Positions 52,743 through 62,511 of a stretch of DNA of 64,000 nt are shown one piece after another. The translations under genes were made by a program, and so were the position numbers. Each line of letters begins with the position of its first letter. Position 1 is the first letter of the stretch. The notes under the pieces are model-generated. The model searched no databases and was not told the origin of the DNA. It saw only the letters and a list, made by a program, of their open reading frames with translations. This DNA comes from Bacillota bacterium (GTDB lineage: Bacteria; Bacillota; Sulfobacillia; Sulfobacillales; Sulfobacillaceae): positions 1-64,000 of the forward strand of contig JAKBWA010000064.1 in the NCBI GenBank assembly GCA_021841025.1. The letters run 5' to 3'.

Positions 52743-52880
52743 TTAACGGATAAATAGCGACAGGAATCCTCCAAACATCAATGACAGAAAAATCACCGCC
52801 GTAATAATGGCAAACCATTTCTGCCAGCCAAAACGATTGTCCGGAATCTCAGTATGGCGATTACGTTCACGATGGCGCAT
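52743..52880 (-). CDS. small single-helix membrane protein
   Basis: About 45 residues from ATG 52880: a polar, basic head ('MRHRERNRHTEIPDNRFGWQ') and one hydrophobic helix ('WFAIITAVIFLSLMFGGFLS'). The tracked ORF begins 24 codons earlier across a (GGAA)n tract. AAGGAG is only two bases from ATG 52880, so the exact start is uncertain. Function unknown. Confidence 0.45.
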   Translation of the reverse strand: MRHRERNRHTEIPDNRFGWQKWFAIITAVIFLSLMFGGFLSLFIR

Positions 52881-53080
52881 TTCTCCTTTCCATCCCTTCC
52901 TTCCTTCCTTCCCAGTTAAGTTACCTTTGAGTGAATACGAAAAATAAATCATACCACACGATTATTTCTAGATTTCTCTCCTATTTGACGTAAAATCCAA
53001 ATTTCCAATCTTTTCTTTTCACTTTCGACACATCTTGCGTTAATATTAAAATATAGAACTGTTCCTAGGGGAGGAAGTTT

Positions 53081-53407
53081 ATGACTACTTACCAGTATCT
53101 TATCGGTCCTCATATCTGGGTTAAGCAGACCCCTCAGTGGAACGCGGTTATCGAGGCTTTTTCCTTGCCCATGTTTTCAGATACTCAAAGATCCCAATTG
53201 ATGCGATGGGTAGACCTCGATAACCGGTTTGTCGATTGGGAAGCGATACACGAACAAGCGACCCAGTATAATCCCGAGCAGCGCACTTTATTGCGAATCG
53301 CTCACGCTCTTCATCAAGATGGTGACTGTCAGCTCTCCGAACTCGGACAGCTGTCCAGTGCAGGTCGTTCTGCAGCGATCATGCTTATTGGGTTGCGCTA
53401 TCGTTAA
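53081..53407 (+). CDS. hypothetical protein, unknown family
   Basis: 108 residues, soluble, mostly helical by eye, with tryptophans near the N-terminus ('GPHIWVKQTPQW'). I do not recognise a domain. A real gene is indicated by GGGGAGG seven bases before the ATG and by a strong terminator 24 bases after the stop. Monocistronic. Confidence 0.65.
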   Translation: MTTYQYLIGPHIWVKQTPQWNAVIEAFSLPMFSDTQRSQLMRWVDLDNRFVDWEAIHEQATQYNPEQRTLLRIAHALHQDGDCQLSELGQLSSAGRSAAIMLIGLRYR

Positions 53408-53431
53408 ACATATCTCATGGGTTTCAAGTCT

Positions 53432-53482
53432 TGGGATCTCGACGCTACCTCAATTGCGTCCCAGAGATCCCTTGAGTTTATT
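53432..53482 (+). terminator. intrinsic terminator of the 108-aa gene
   Basis: GGGATCTC-GACGC / GCGTC-(CCA bulge)-GAGATCCC forms 13 base pairs with a 10-base loop, followed by TTGAGTTTATTTT. The 85-aa minus-strand ORF over it is not supported. Confidence 0.75.
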
Positions 53483-53837
53483 TTGTCCTCAGGGGCCACT
53501 CGCTCACCAAATTGGTCCGTTGTTCCCAAGTTGCTGGTAACAAGAACCCTCAAACGCTCCCGCCCTAGAATACTTACCTGGCTTCTTTCCTGATCTCCCC
53601 GTGTTCCCACCACTAAGATACTTTTTGCCACATTGTCCCTGCTTGCAGGAGACGAACTCAAACTCTTCTATGTCTTATATCCTGATCATGATGCTAAGTC
53701 ATGCGATACAAAATCTATGATAAGATATCACAGAGCTTTATTAAAATAGGTTCCAGTAGGAAGAGGGTAGGACAAAATTCCCCATGGGAAAAAACGTCCC
53801 GCCTCTAAACTCTTAAGACCTGTTAAGGGAGAGAGCA
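53483..53837. other. intergenic region
   Basis: About 350 bases without a supported gene. No clear promoter consensus was found, although an A/T-rich stretch near 53710-53745 (CTATGATAAGAT) could hold the promoter of the ThyX-like gene. Confidence 0.35.
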
Positions 53838-55241
53838 ATGCCACACATTTATGCGGTGACCAACGTTCCACCTGAAATTCTTGCTTACGGCATGGCAAAA
53901 TATTCTCGGTCCAAACAATCACTAGAGGACAACCTCCGTGAACTGTCTGGCGATCAGGCGGAAAAATTTCTCCAAACTTTTTACTTCGACTATGGCCACG
54001 CGTCCATTGCCGACTTGGCTCATATCGCTGTAGCCATCGAAGACATTTCTATTCTAGCTGCCATGGACATCGTTGACGAACCTTTATGGGACGGGCAGGA
54101 ACGGTCGACCCGCTATCAAAATTTTGATAGGTCCTCCTATTACTGTCCCCAAGCAGTTCATCCAGCTTATGATCTGATAACTCAAGAATTGTTTGACTTG
54201 TATCGTCACATCCAGGAGCAAAGCCTGGCCATGCTCACGGACCAGTACCCAAAACCTGCCACGATACCAGAAAAGAGGTACGCGCGAACGATGCGAGCCC
54301 GGGCTTTTGATATAGCCCGTTACTGCTTGCCGCTCAATACTTTGACGAGTTTAGGACAGATTACCAGCGCACGGGTTCTCGAACAGCAAATCAGGCGTCT
54401 TATGGCGTCTTTTCTTCCAGAACTTCAAGAGATCGCCCACGAGTTGAAAGAAAGTATTGCCAAACGTCCGGCCATCGATTTATCCCAGTCAGGAAATAAG
54501 CAACCGCTAATGCCCACTTTAGTCAAGTACACGGAAGCGGATTCCTACCGTCTGGCTTTACGGAATATTTTTGAGCCACTGGCTCAAAAAATCCCTTCCT
54601 TACCTTCAACCAATGTGGAATTGACCTTTCAACCTCCACTTCTGGATTCTCAAGTAGCCCAGTTGCTCTATGCCTATGGTCACGTATCTTATCGTTCTTG
54701 TTTGGCCTATGTCCAAGATCTGTCAAACGCTGAAAAGCAGGAGCTTTTATCCCTGGCTTTCTCCGAACGGGGAACGCACGATGAGTGGCCCCGTTTAATG
54801 CGCCAGGCACCCCTGCAGTTCGATATGGTTGTAGATATTGGTGCTTTTCGCGATTTCAACCGTCATCGGAGAGTTCAGAAAATTTCTCAGCAAATCAATC
54901 CGAACCTGTTATTTGCCATTCCAGAGCCATTAATTCAAGCACGAGCCGAGGGAAATTTTGTCACCAGTTTGACTAACCACTATAGCCGCTTATCATCCCT
55001 AGACCTGCCTACGCAGCTGGTACCCTATTTGCTCCCATTAGCCCACAAGCGGCGTTTTCTTATGAGTATGGATCTGCCGGAAGCGGCATACATCATAGAA
55101 TTGCGCAGCCGTTCACAAGGACATTTTAGCTATCGCCATCTCGCTTGGCAGATGTATGAAGCGATACAATCCGATTACCCGGAGTTTGCACGGCACATTA
55201 GGATCACCCCTCCTGAAAGCTTCAACCCTTTTCAGCGATAA
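53838..55241 (+). CDS. double-length ThyX-like protein
   Basis: Two ThyX-fold halves in tandem. The first (about 1-235) shows 'YGHASIADLAHIAVAIEDIS' and 'DGQERSTRYQNF', recalling the ThyX '[Q/E]-x-S-x-RY' end. The second (about 236-467) shows 'YGHVSYRSCLAYVQDLS' and 'AFRDFNRHRRVQKISQQ', recalling the 'RHR-x2-S' start. Canonical ThyX (flavin-dependent thymidylate synthase, about 220-250 aa) has the whole RHRxxSxNExSxR motif in one chain; here its parts are split between the halves, so thymidylate synthase activity is uncertain. AAGGGAGAG precedes the ATG. Its 3' end overlaps glgB by 10 bp. Confidence 0.78.
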   Translation: MPHIYAVTNVPPEILAYGMAKYSRSKQSLEDNLRELSGDQAEKFLQTFYFDYGHASIADLAHIAVAIEDISILAAMDIVDEPLWDGQERSTRYQNFDRSSYYCPQAVHPAYDLITQELFDLYRHIQEQSLAMLTDQYPKPATIPEKRYARTMRARAFDIARYCLPLNTLTSLGQITSARVLEQQIRRLMASFLPELQEIAHELKESIAKRPAIDLSQSGNKQPLMPTLVKYTEADSYRLALRNIFEPLAQKIPSLPSTNVELTFQPPLLDSQVAQLLYAYGHVSYRSCLAYVQDLSNAEKQELLSLAFSERGTHDEWPRLMRQAPLQFDMVVDIGAFRDFNRHRRVQKISQQINPNLLFAIPEPLIQARAEGNFVTSLTNHYSRLSSLDLPTQLVPYLLPLAHKRRFLMSMDLPEAAYIIELRSRSQGHFSYRHLAWQMYEAIQSDYPEFARHIRITPPESFNPFQR

Positions 55242-57115
55242 CTTCTTTTCAAAAACAGTGCCGCCAGGGGGGGCAGGGTCAAATTCAATGACCAAGGCCT
55301 TCCCTGCCAGGGCTTGTTTTGGCTATGCACGCCTCCCACATTTCCTTGATTGCTTCCTCCATACCAAGCACTGTCTGTATTAAGAATCTCCTGCCAAAAG
55401 GCCGAGCTAAATACGCCTAATTGATAGTCATACCGTGGAACAGGAGTAAAATTAAAGACAAAAAGGAGTTCCTCTTGATGACCTTTCCGAAAGAAACTCA
55501 GTACGCTAGCATCCCGATCAGCCCAATCGCACCATTCAAACCCTTGAGGATCATAATCCCTAGCAAATAATGCAGGGTTTTCGCCATAGAGACTGTTTAA
55601 ATCCTCTACTAACCGAAATACCCCAAAATGCCATGGATCCTCCAGCAACTCCCAGTCGAGTTGGCGATCGTGCGACCACTCACGCCATTGAGCAAGCTCT
55701 GCTCCCATAAACAAAAGCTTTTTTGCGGGAACGGCATACATATAGGCTAAGAGTAAGCGCAAGTTGGCAAATTTCTGCCATGTGTCGCCGGACATCTTGT
55801 TGAGCAAGGATCCTTTGCCGTGTACCACTTCATCATGTGACAAGGGCAGAATAAACCGCTCACTGAGCGCGTACATGGGACGAAAAGTCAACAGATCATG
55901 ATGGTAGCGCCGATAGATGGGATCCTTACTCATATAATCCAGCGTATCGTGCATCCAACCCATGTCCCACTTAAAATCAAACCCCAGTCCACCCTCCTCT
56001 GCTTGGCCAGTCACACCCGGCCAGGCAGTGGATTCCTCCGCAATCATGATGGCCCCGGGAAATGTTTTGTGCACAACGTGATTGACTTGCTGTAAAAAGC
56101 TAATGGCATCCAGATTTTCGTGGCCCCCGTACCGGTTCGCAATCCATTGGCCCGGCTCCCGTCCGAAATCGAGGTAAAGCATGGAACTCACCGCATCAAC
56201 CCGCAACCCGTCGGCGTGAAAATAATCTAGCCAAAATGAAGCGCTCGACAAAAGAAAACTGCGAACCTCATTGCGTGCATAGTTGAAAAGATAGCTGTGC
56301 CACTGAGGATGAACCCCTTGCCTGGGATCGGAATGCTCGTAAAGGTGGGTGCCATCAAATTCTGCCAAGCCAAAATCATCGGTGGCAAAATGCGACGGAA
56401 CCCAATCCAAAATAACTCCTAGCCCTTCTTGATGGCATCGGTCGATAAAGTACATCAAGTCATGGGGGGTTCCATATCGAGACGACGGTGCAAAATACGA
56501 AGTGGTTTGATAACCCCAAGACCCGTAATAAGGGTGTTCCATCACTGGGAGCAGCTCGATGTGTGTAAAATGCCGTTGTTTCACGTAAGTCACTAATTCG
56601 TCTGCAAGTTCCCTGTAGCTTAAAGACATGCCATCCTCATGTTTTCGCCATGATCCCAGATGCAGCTCATAAATGCTTAAAGGCGCCACTTTGGCATCAA
56701 ATTCCATCCGATGTTTAAGCCACTCACTATCTTGCCACACGTAATTCCACTCAGTGATTACCGACGCAGTCTTCGGGGGAATTTCCATAGCAAAGGACAC
56801 GGGATCGGCTTTTTCTTTGGCGAATCCCTGTCGGGAATTTTCAATATAATACTTGTACAGTGTTCCGGGTTCCAAGTGATCCACCGTGGTGACATGAACT
56901 CCCGAGCTCCCGAGTGGCACCATGGGGTTTCGGGAACGATCCCAGCCGTTAAAATCACCGATAACCGATACCCGAGTAGCCGCGGGCGCCCACAGCACAA
57001 AGCGCACAGTTTTGGTATCCATATCAATGTATTGGGCGCCGAAGTGCCGATACATTTGGCTTAGTGTACCTTCGTTAAACAAATACAGCGTTTCCTCATC
57101 CAAGGTCTTCCGCAT
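55232..57115 (-). CDS. glgB: 1,4-alpha-glucan branching enzyme
   Basis: GH13 enzyme that makes alpha-1,6 branches in glycogen-like glucan. An N-terminal CBM48 ('VRFVLWAPAATRVSVIGDFN', 39-56) precedes the barrel with 'YELHLGSW', 'ELLPVMEHPYYGSWGYQTT', the nucleophile in 'DGLRVDAVSSMLY' (D307), the acid in 'IMIAEESTAWPGV' (E360) and 'LPLSHDEVVHGKGSL'. 627 aa fits GlgB lacking the extra N-terminal module. GGAG precedes the ATG. Last gene of the alpha-glucan operon; branching follows chain growth by GlgE. Confidence 0.96.
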   Translation of the reverse strand: MRKTLDEETLYLFNEGTLSQMYRHFGAQYIDMDTKTVRFVLWAPAATRVSVIGDFNGWDRSRNPMVPLGSSGVHVTTVDHLEPGTLYKYYIENSRQGFAKEKADPVSFAMEIPPKTASVITEWNYVWQDSEWLKHRMEFDAKVAPLSIYELHLGSWRKHEDGMSLSYRELADELVTYVKQRHFTHIELLPVMEHPYYGSWGYQTTSYFAPSSRYGTPHDLMYFIDRCHQEGLGVILDWVPSHFATDDFGLAEFDGTHLYEHSDPRQGVHPQWHSYLFNYARNEVRSFLLSSASFWLDYFHADGLRVDAVSSMLYLDFGREPGQWIANRYGGHENLDAISFLQQVNHVVHKTFPGAIMIAEESTAWPGVTGQAEEGGLGFDFKWDMGWMHDTLDYMSKDPIYRRYHHDLLTFRPMYALSERFILPLSHDEVVHGKGSLLNKMSGDTWQKFANLRLLLAYMYAVPAKKLLFMGAELAQWREWSHDRQLDWELLEDPWHFGVFRLVEDLNSLYGENPALFARDYDPQGFEWCDWADRDASVLSFFRKGHQEELLFVFNFTPVPRYDYQLGVFSSAFWQEILNTDSAWYGGSNQGNVGGVHSQNKPWQGRPWSLNLTLPPLAALFLKRSYR

Positions 57116-57221
57116 TATTTCTCCGTCCCTCCCTCGGGTTTGGTCACCGTCTCCAGCCCCAGATCCATGGTCTTTGCCTTTTTGCGGTATTTCTCTCGTT
57201 CCTTTGAAATCGTGTCAACAA

Positions 57222-60200
57222 TCACGTCTCAGGGTCCAACAGATTCATGATGCCTTGCAAGGGAACATGGACCCAGTCGGGACGATGATGCAGTTCGTAC
57301 TGGAGTTCATACAAAGCTTTTTCCATTAGGAATGCCGATAGCCATCGCGAATCTTTTTCAGGAATCAGCTTCGGATCCATGTTCATTTGATAAGCTTCCA
57401 AAAACCGGCCAATAACAACTTCAACCCAGATTTTTGCCCAGCGTTCCAGTTTTTCTCCTTGAATTCCAAAATTGCGGTGATGAAAGGCCTGGGTAAAGGC
57501 TGCATAGTGGAAGGAGCGAATCATACCCGCCACGTCTTTAAGAGGTGAGCGTTTGATGCGGCGGCGGCTAATTGGAACCAACGGCTCCCCTTCAAAGTCA
57601 ATAACCAGAAAATCTCTGCCGGTAAAGAGTAATTGACCCAAATGGTAGTCGCCGTGACACCGGATTTTGGATCCTTGAACCGTCTTCCTAACGGCCTGTT
57701 CGAAAATCTTTTCAATTTGGCCTCTTTGGGCCAAAATCCCTTGAGCAATTTGAACAATCGTATCACCATGCTGCAACAAGGGCAACGCACGTTCCAAATC
57801 CATCAATGCCTTATCTGCATTTTGACGCATGGACTGATACATGGCCCTTTGGTCAAGGGCAGAAAAAGGTTCGGGACGAAAATCAGGATGATTCGCATCG
57901 GCTACCAACAACATGTGCATCTCCGCGGTTTTACGACCCAATAACGCCGCTTGAGAACTATACTCGCCCATAGCTTCCAATATACGGCTATCGTCGGGTG
58001 CCGAAGGGCTACTCCACCAGTTCCGGTTTGAAGCCGGATGGACCACTAAATCTTGAGCAGCTGTTGTCTCAAAATATCGCCCCAGGTGGTCTAAGGTGTA
58101 ATTCCACCCATCTCCTTCATTGGAGACATACTCCTGAAGAATAGCGACTTGCGCCTCCATGTTAAGGTGACGGTAATTAAAACCTAACAAGGTCTGCGGA
58201 GTAACGTTTTGACCACGGTGTTCCGTCATGTATTGTCCAATTTCCCAATCGGGATTGATCCCGTCTTCCAGACGGCGAAAGAGTTTAAGAATCCAACGGT
58301 CACCATATACGACTGATGTATTGCTTTGTTCGACTTTCAAGGGCAACGGCTCAATATGGGCCGAGGCGAAGCGATTCTGCCCCCGCCATCCTGCCGTCGT
58401 ACGCCGTTCAATCTGCCGTCCTGACACACGGTCCACAACAATCCAGTTTTGAGCCACATGGCGCCAAAAGGTTCGGCTTTCTGTGGCTTCTACGACCATC
58501 CATTCTTCTTCGTTCATCATAAATTTGCCCAGAACGGAATCTTCCTCCGATAGCTTACACTCGACAGGCACCACGTAACGTTCTTCAGTTCCACCCTGAT
58601 AACGCACCCGCAGAATCCAAAACCCTCCTTGGTCCCATACCGGAATCCAACTCTCGTGTTCCACGCCCAAAATTCTCCGTCCCTTACCCGCAAACCAGCG
58701 CTGATAAGGCAAATAGCTAATCAAGGGTTGTTCTAGGGCTTCAAGCACGTCGGGCAACTGAACAAAATCATCAATTTCCACTTTTTCCACTGGTAATGAC
58801 GGGACCATTTCTTCCACCGCATCCATATCCTGCAATCGAAACAAATAAAAATCATGAGGTCCCAGGGTATAGAGCGTGGACGGTTGAGTAATGGCAGGAA
58901 AATTACTGTGGGAAAACAATTCAATTACGGCCTGTCCCATAAGGTCTCGACTGTCGATAGTGACTGGCTGAACAAAGCGAGACAAGTTGGCCACAATGAG
59001 AAACCGGTCGCCTTCGTACTCACGCACAAAAACTAAGACTTTAGGATTGTCAGAGTTCAGAAAACGCAAGGTCCCCCGCCCAAAGGCTCGGGATGACTTG
59101 CGCAACGCAATTATACGCCGGGTCCACCACAGAAAGCTTGACGGATTGTTTTGTTGGGCCTCGACATTAACAGATTCATAGTGATATTCCGGATCCACAA
59201 TCACGGGAAGGCAAAGACGCTGAGGATTTGCGCGAGAGAATCCGGCATTGCGGTCAGGACTCCACTGAAAAGGGGTTCTAACACCGTCTCGGTCTCCCAA
59301 GTACACATTGTCACCCATTCCAAGTTCATTGCCGTAATATAGAACAGGAGTTCCCGGCAGGGTCATTAACAAGGCATTCATAAGTTCCATTCGTCGCCGA
59401 TTATTATCCAGTAGCGGGGCCAATCGCCGACGGATCCCAACGTTAATCCGAAATTGCCGCTCTTTGCCATAAACACGGTACATATAGTCCCGTTCTTCAT
59501 CTGTGACCATTTCTAAAGTCAGTTCGTCGTGGTTACGCAAAAAAATGGCCCACTGCGAACAAGGTGGAACAGGCGGCGTACGTTCGAGAATATCAATAAT
59601 AGGGTAACGATCCTCCATGTACAGTGCCATAAACATGCGCGGCATAAGAGGAAAGTGAAAGGCCATATGACATTCGTCGCCATTGCCAAAATATAAAGAG
59701 GCGTCCTCCGGCCATTGGTTGGCCTCCGCCAACAACATTCGGTTCGAATATTTCGCATCAATATGGGCCCGCAATTCCTTTAAAAACGTATGTGTCTCAG
59801 GCAAATTTTCGCAGTTTGTGCCCTCGCGCTCGAACAAATAGGGAATAGCGTCCAGTCTGAGACCATCTACACCCATGTCCATCCAGAAATCCAAGATCTT
59901 AAAGACTTCTTTCTTGACCGCAGGATTATCAAAGTTCAAGTCAGGCTGGTGCGAGTAAAATCGGTGCCAATAATAGGCTTCCGCTTCATCGTCATAGGTC
60001 CAGTTGGATCGTTCAAAATCGGGAAAAATTATCCGCGCATCAGCATATTTGTCGGGCGTGTCATTCCACACGTAATAATTGCGGTACTTGCTGTTTGCAG
60101 GGGAACGCCGGGCTCGTTGAAACCAGGGATGCTGATCAGACGTGTGGTTTATGACCAGTTCCGTAATCACTTTCAACCCCAACTCATGGGCCCTCCGAAG

Positions 60201-60476
60201 AAAGCGTCGAAAATCACGCAGTGTTCCGTAATCGGGATTAATATTCATATAATCAGAAATATCATAGCCGTCATCCTTCCGCGGCGACGGGTAAAACGGA
60301 AGAAGCCACAGAGCTGTTACCCCGAGTTCAGAAAGATATTCGAGCTTCTCGGTGAGTCCCGCAAAATCGCCAATTCCGTCCTGGTTGCTATCATAAAAAG
60401 TTCGAACATGCAGTTCGTAAATAACGGCGTCCTTGTACCAGTCAGGACGCTCTTCTACACGTTGGCCGCTGCGCAA
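57222..60476 (-). CDS. treS: trehalose synthase-maltokinase fusion
   Basis: Residues about 10-560 form a GH13 trehalose synthase that converts trehalose to maltose: 'YELHVRTFYDSNQDGIGDF', 'DGLRLDAIPYLFEREGTNCE', 'LLAEANQWPEDASLYFG' and 'FLRNHDELTLEMVT'. Residues about 590-1084 form a maltokinase with 'YQRWFAGKGRRI' and the kinase-like 'RCHGDYHLGQLLFTGRDFLV' and 'IDFEGEP', making maltose-1-phosphate for GlgE. TTG at 60476 with AGAGGGG seven bases upstream, just after the glgE stop, is preferred over the tracked ATG inside glgE. Confidence 0.95.
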   Translation of the reverse strand: MRSGQRVEERPDWYKDAVIYELHVRTFYDSNQDGIGDFAGLTEKLEYLSELGVTALWLLPFYPSPRKDDGYDISDYMNINPDYGTLRDFRRFLRRAHELGLKVITELVINHTSDQHPWFQRARRSPANSKYRNYYVWNDTPDKYADARIIFPDFERSNWTYDDEAEAYYWHRFYSHQPDLNFDNPAVKKEVFKILDFWMDMGVDGLRLDAIPYLFEREGTNCENLPETHTFLKELRAHIDAKYSNRMLLAEANQWPEDASLYFGNGDECHMAFHFPLMPRMFMALYMEDRYPIIDILERTPPVPPCSQWAIFLRNHDELTLEMVTDEERDYMYRVYGKERQFRINVGIRRRLAPLLDNNRRRMELMNALLMTLPGTPVLYYGNELGMGDNVYLGDRDGVRTPFQWSPDRNAGFSRANPQRLCLPVIVDPEYHYESVNVEAQQNNPSSFLWWTRRIIALRKSSRAFGRGTLRFLNSDNPKVLVFVREYEGDRFLIVANLSRFVQPVTIDSRDLMGQAVIELFSHSNFPAITQPSTLYTLGPHDFYLFRLQDMDAVEEMVPSLPVEKVEIDDFVQLPDVLEALEQPLISYLPYQRWFAGKGRRILGVEHESWIPVWDQGGFWILRVRYQGGTEERYVVPVECKLSEEDSVLGKFMMNEEEWMVVEATESRTFWRHVAQNWIVVDRVSGRQIERRTTAGWRGQNRFASAHIEPLPLKVEQSNTSVVYGDRWILKLFRRLEDGINPDWEIGQYMTEHRGQNVTPQTLLGFNYRHLNMEAQVAILQEYVSNEGDGWNYTLDHLGRYFETTAAQDLVVHPASNRNWWSSPSAPDDSRILEAMGEYSSQAALLGRKTAEMHMLLVADANHPDFRPEPFSALDQRAMYQSMRQNADKALMDLERALPLLQHGDTIVQIAQGILAQRGQIEKIFEQAVRKTVQGSKIRCHGDYHLGQLLFTGRDFLVIDFEGEPLVPISRRRIKRSPLKDVAGMIRSFHYAAFTQAFHHRNFGIQGEKLERWAKIWVEVVIGRFLEAYQMNMDPKLIPEKDSRWLSAFLMEKALYELQYELHHRPDWVHVPLQGIMNLLDPET

Positions 60477-60477
60477 C

Positions 60478-62451
60478 TTATATCCCCTCTTCAATTCGCA
60501 ATAAGTGAGCATTATACCGGTCAGGGTGAAGCTCTACATAATTATAAGGACCTTCCCAATGGTAACGTGCTCCCGTTAATAAGTCTTGAACCACAAAATG
60601 AGCGCCTTCTGCCAGACCCAGAGCCTGCATGTCCAAAGCCGTCCAGCCTGATTGTGTGAAAACTGAATCAAGATTTACCACTATGATCAAAATTGAATGG
60701 TAACCCTTATCTCGTTTGCTATAGACCAGGATTTGAGGATTATCTATAGCATGAAAAGTTAAAACCCCTCCGTGCCGTAAAGCGCTTTCCTGGTGCCGGA
60801 TGGTATTGACTTTGCGAATGACGTCCTGAATATTAGGGACCCGGTGTAAATCCCAAGAGCGTATCTCATATTTCTCCGAATGATTATATTCTTCGCTGCC
60901 CGGAAAAAGAGGCTCGTGCTCTAAAAGTTCGAAAGCCGGTCCATAGATACCATAATTCGGTGACAGCGTGGCCGCCAAGATGAACCTCACTATAAAGGCC
61001 TGAGGTAGGCCACTTTGCAGATATGATGTTAAGATGTCTGGAGTATTCGGCCAAAAATTGGGGCGGAAGTATTCTTTCTTTTCCCCAAAAACCAATTCCG
61101 ATACATACTCCCGCAGTTCTTGCTGCGTGTTCCGCCATGCAAAATATGTGTAAGACTGCGTAAATCCCACTTTAGACAAGGCCTCCATTAACTTGGGCCT
61201 GGTAAACGCTTCCGAGAGAAAGATCACATCAGGAAAACGTTTCTTCATTTGGGCAATAAACCACTCCCAGAACGGCAGCGGCTTAGTATGCGGATTGTCC
61301 ACGCGAAAAATTCGCACGCCCCGCTCTGCCCAGAATATCACGCTTTCGAGCAACGCTTGCCACAAAGAGCGCCAATCCTCACACTCAAAATTCAAAGGAA
61401 AGACATCTTCGTATTTTTTGGGCGGATTCTCCGCATATTGGATACTTCCATCGGGGAAATGGCGAAACCATTCCGGATGCTCCCCCACCCAAGGATGATC
61501 CGGTGAACACTGAAATGTTAAATCGAGTGCTAAGTCCATGTTTAATGACCTCACGCGTTGAAGGAAATGGTCAAAATCTTCCAGCGTTCCCAGTCGCGGG
61601 TGAATGGACATATGCCCACCTTCTGGACCGCCGATAGCCCAAGGGCTTCCGGGATCACCTGAAGACGCCACACTCTGGTTATTAGCGCCTTTGCGGTGCG
61701 TCAACCCAATAGGATGAATCGGAGGCAGATAAATAACATCAAAACCTAGATCAGCCACATAACCAAGAAATTCTTCGCATTCTCTTAGGGTTCCGTGGCT
61801 ACCCAGGCGTGTCGGACACGAGCGGGGGAAAAACTCATACCAGGCGCCGAACCCTGCGCGCTGGGGGTCAACCCGAACTGTAAAAATCGACGAACGCCGA
61901 GCATGAGACACATCGGGCAAATCTCTCATAATTTCCTCTAACCGTGAAGAGCCCGCCATTGACAAGCGGTCATCATCTCTTGCTTGGTCAAATTGTTTGA
62001 GCCAGCTTTCGAGTTCAATAATGGTCTGAGAAAGCGTCACCGGCGCAAGTTGCTGATAAAAAGACAAGCGCTTTGCAATAATATCTCGTCCAATTTGCAA
62101 TTCATCATTGATGTCCTGACCCAATGACAATTTCTTGTCGTAGCGCAGGCGCCAGCTACGAAACTCATCAACCCATCCCTCGATGATATATTCATATAAT
62201 CCGAGTTCGTTGACATCGAATTGGGCGCGATATCTATCATTGCCTATTGCCTTGAGCGGAACATATGACCATGGTGTGGCGGGAGCTCGCCTGTACCCCA
62301 ACCGTCCCCCAACCACATCATGGCCATCAGCCACCAAATCCGCTTCCACAATCATCTGGTCCCCTATAATCCGTTTAACGGGATACCTTCCACCGTCGAC
62401 ACAGGGTGTTACCTCAAATATATATACGCGCCTACGCCCGTCCAGGGTCAT
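60478..62451 (-). CDS. glgE: alpha-1,4-glucan:maltose-1-phosphate maltosyltransferase
   Basis: GH13_3 enzyme that adds maltosyl units from maltose-1-phosphate to alpha-glucan. The N-terminal beta-domain is followed by 'GAWYEFFPRSCP', 'YLPPIHPIGLTHRKG', 'ALDLTFQCSPDHPWV', 'NPPKKYEDVFPLNFE', the nucleophile in 'FRVDNPHTKPLPFWEW' and the acid in 'FLSEAFTRPK'. These are unique to GlgE. 657 aa is normal. AAGGAG lies eight bases before the ATG. One base separates its stop from the TTG start of the treS fusion. Confidence 0.97.
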   Translation of the reverse strand: MTLDGRRRVYIFEVTPCVDGGRYPVKRIIGDQMIVEADLVADGHDVVGGRLGYRRAPATPWSYVPLKAIGNDRYRAQFDVNELGLYEYIIEGWVDEFRSWRLRYDKKLSLGQDINDELQIGRDIIAKRLSFYQQLAPVTLSQTIIELESWLKQFDQARDDDRLSMAGSSRLEEIMRDLPDVSHARRSSIFTVRVDPQRAGFGAWYEFFPRSCPTRLGSHGTLRECEEFLGYVADLGFDVIYLPPIHPIGLTHRKGANNQSVASSGDPGSPWAIGGPEGGHMSIHPRLGTLEDFDHFLQRVRSLNMDLALDLTFQCSPDHPWVGEHPEWFRHFPDGSIQYAENPPKKYEDVFPLNFECEDWRSLWQALLESVIFWAERGVRIFRVDNPHTKPLPFWEWFIAQMKKRFPDVIFLSEAFTRPKLMEALSKVGFTQSYTYFAWRNTQQELREYVSELVFGEKKEYFRPNFWPNTPDILTSYLQSGLPQAFIVRFILAATLSPNYGIYGPAFELLEHEPLFPGSEEYNHSEKYEIRSWDLHRVPNIQDVIRKVNTIRHQESALRHGGVLTFHAIDNPQILVYSKRDKGYHSILIIVVNLDSVFTQSGWTALDMQALGLAEGAHFVVQDLLTGARYHWEGPYNYVELHPDRYNAHLLRIEEGI

Positions 62452-62511
62452 CCCTTTCGCTCCTTATAGCCACACATTCTGGTACCGACGCTATTGCGCC
62501 GTAGTCCACCG

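Noticed and set aside
53404-53661. 85-codon minus ORF
   Set aside because: It covers the terminator of the 108-aa gene and lacks any supporting start signal.
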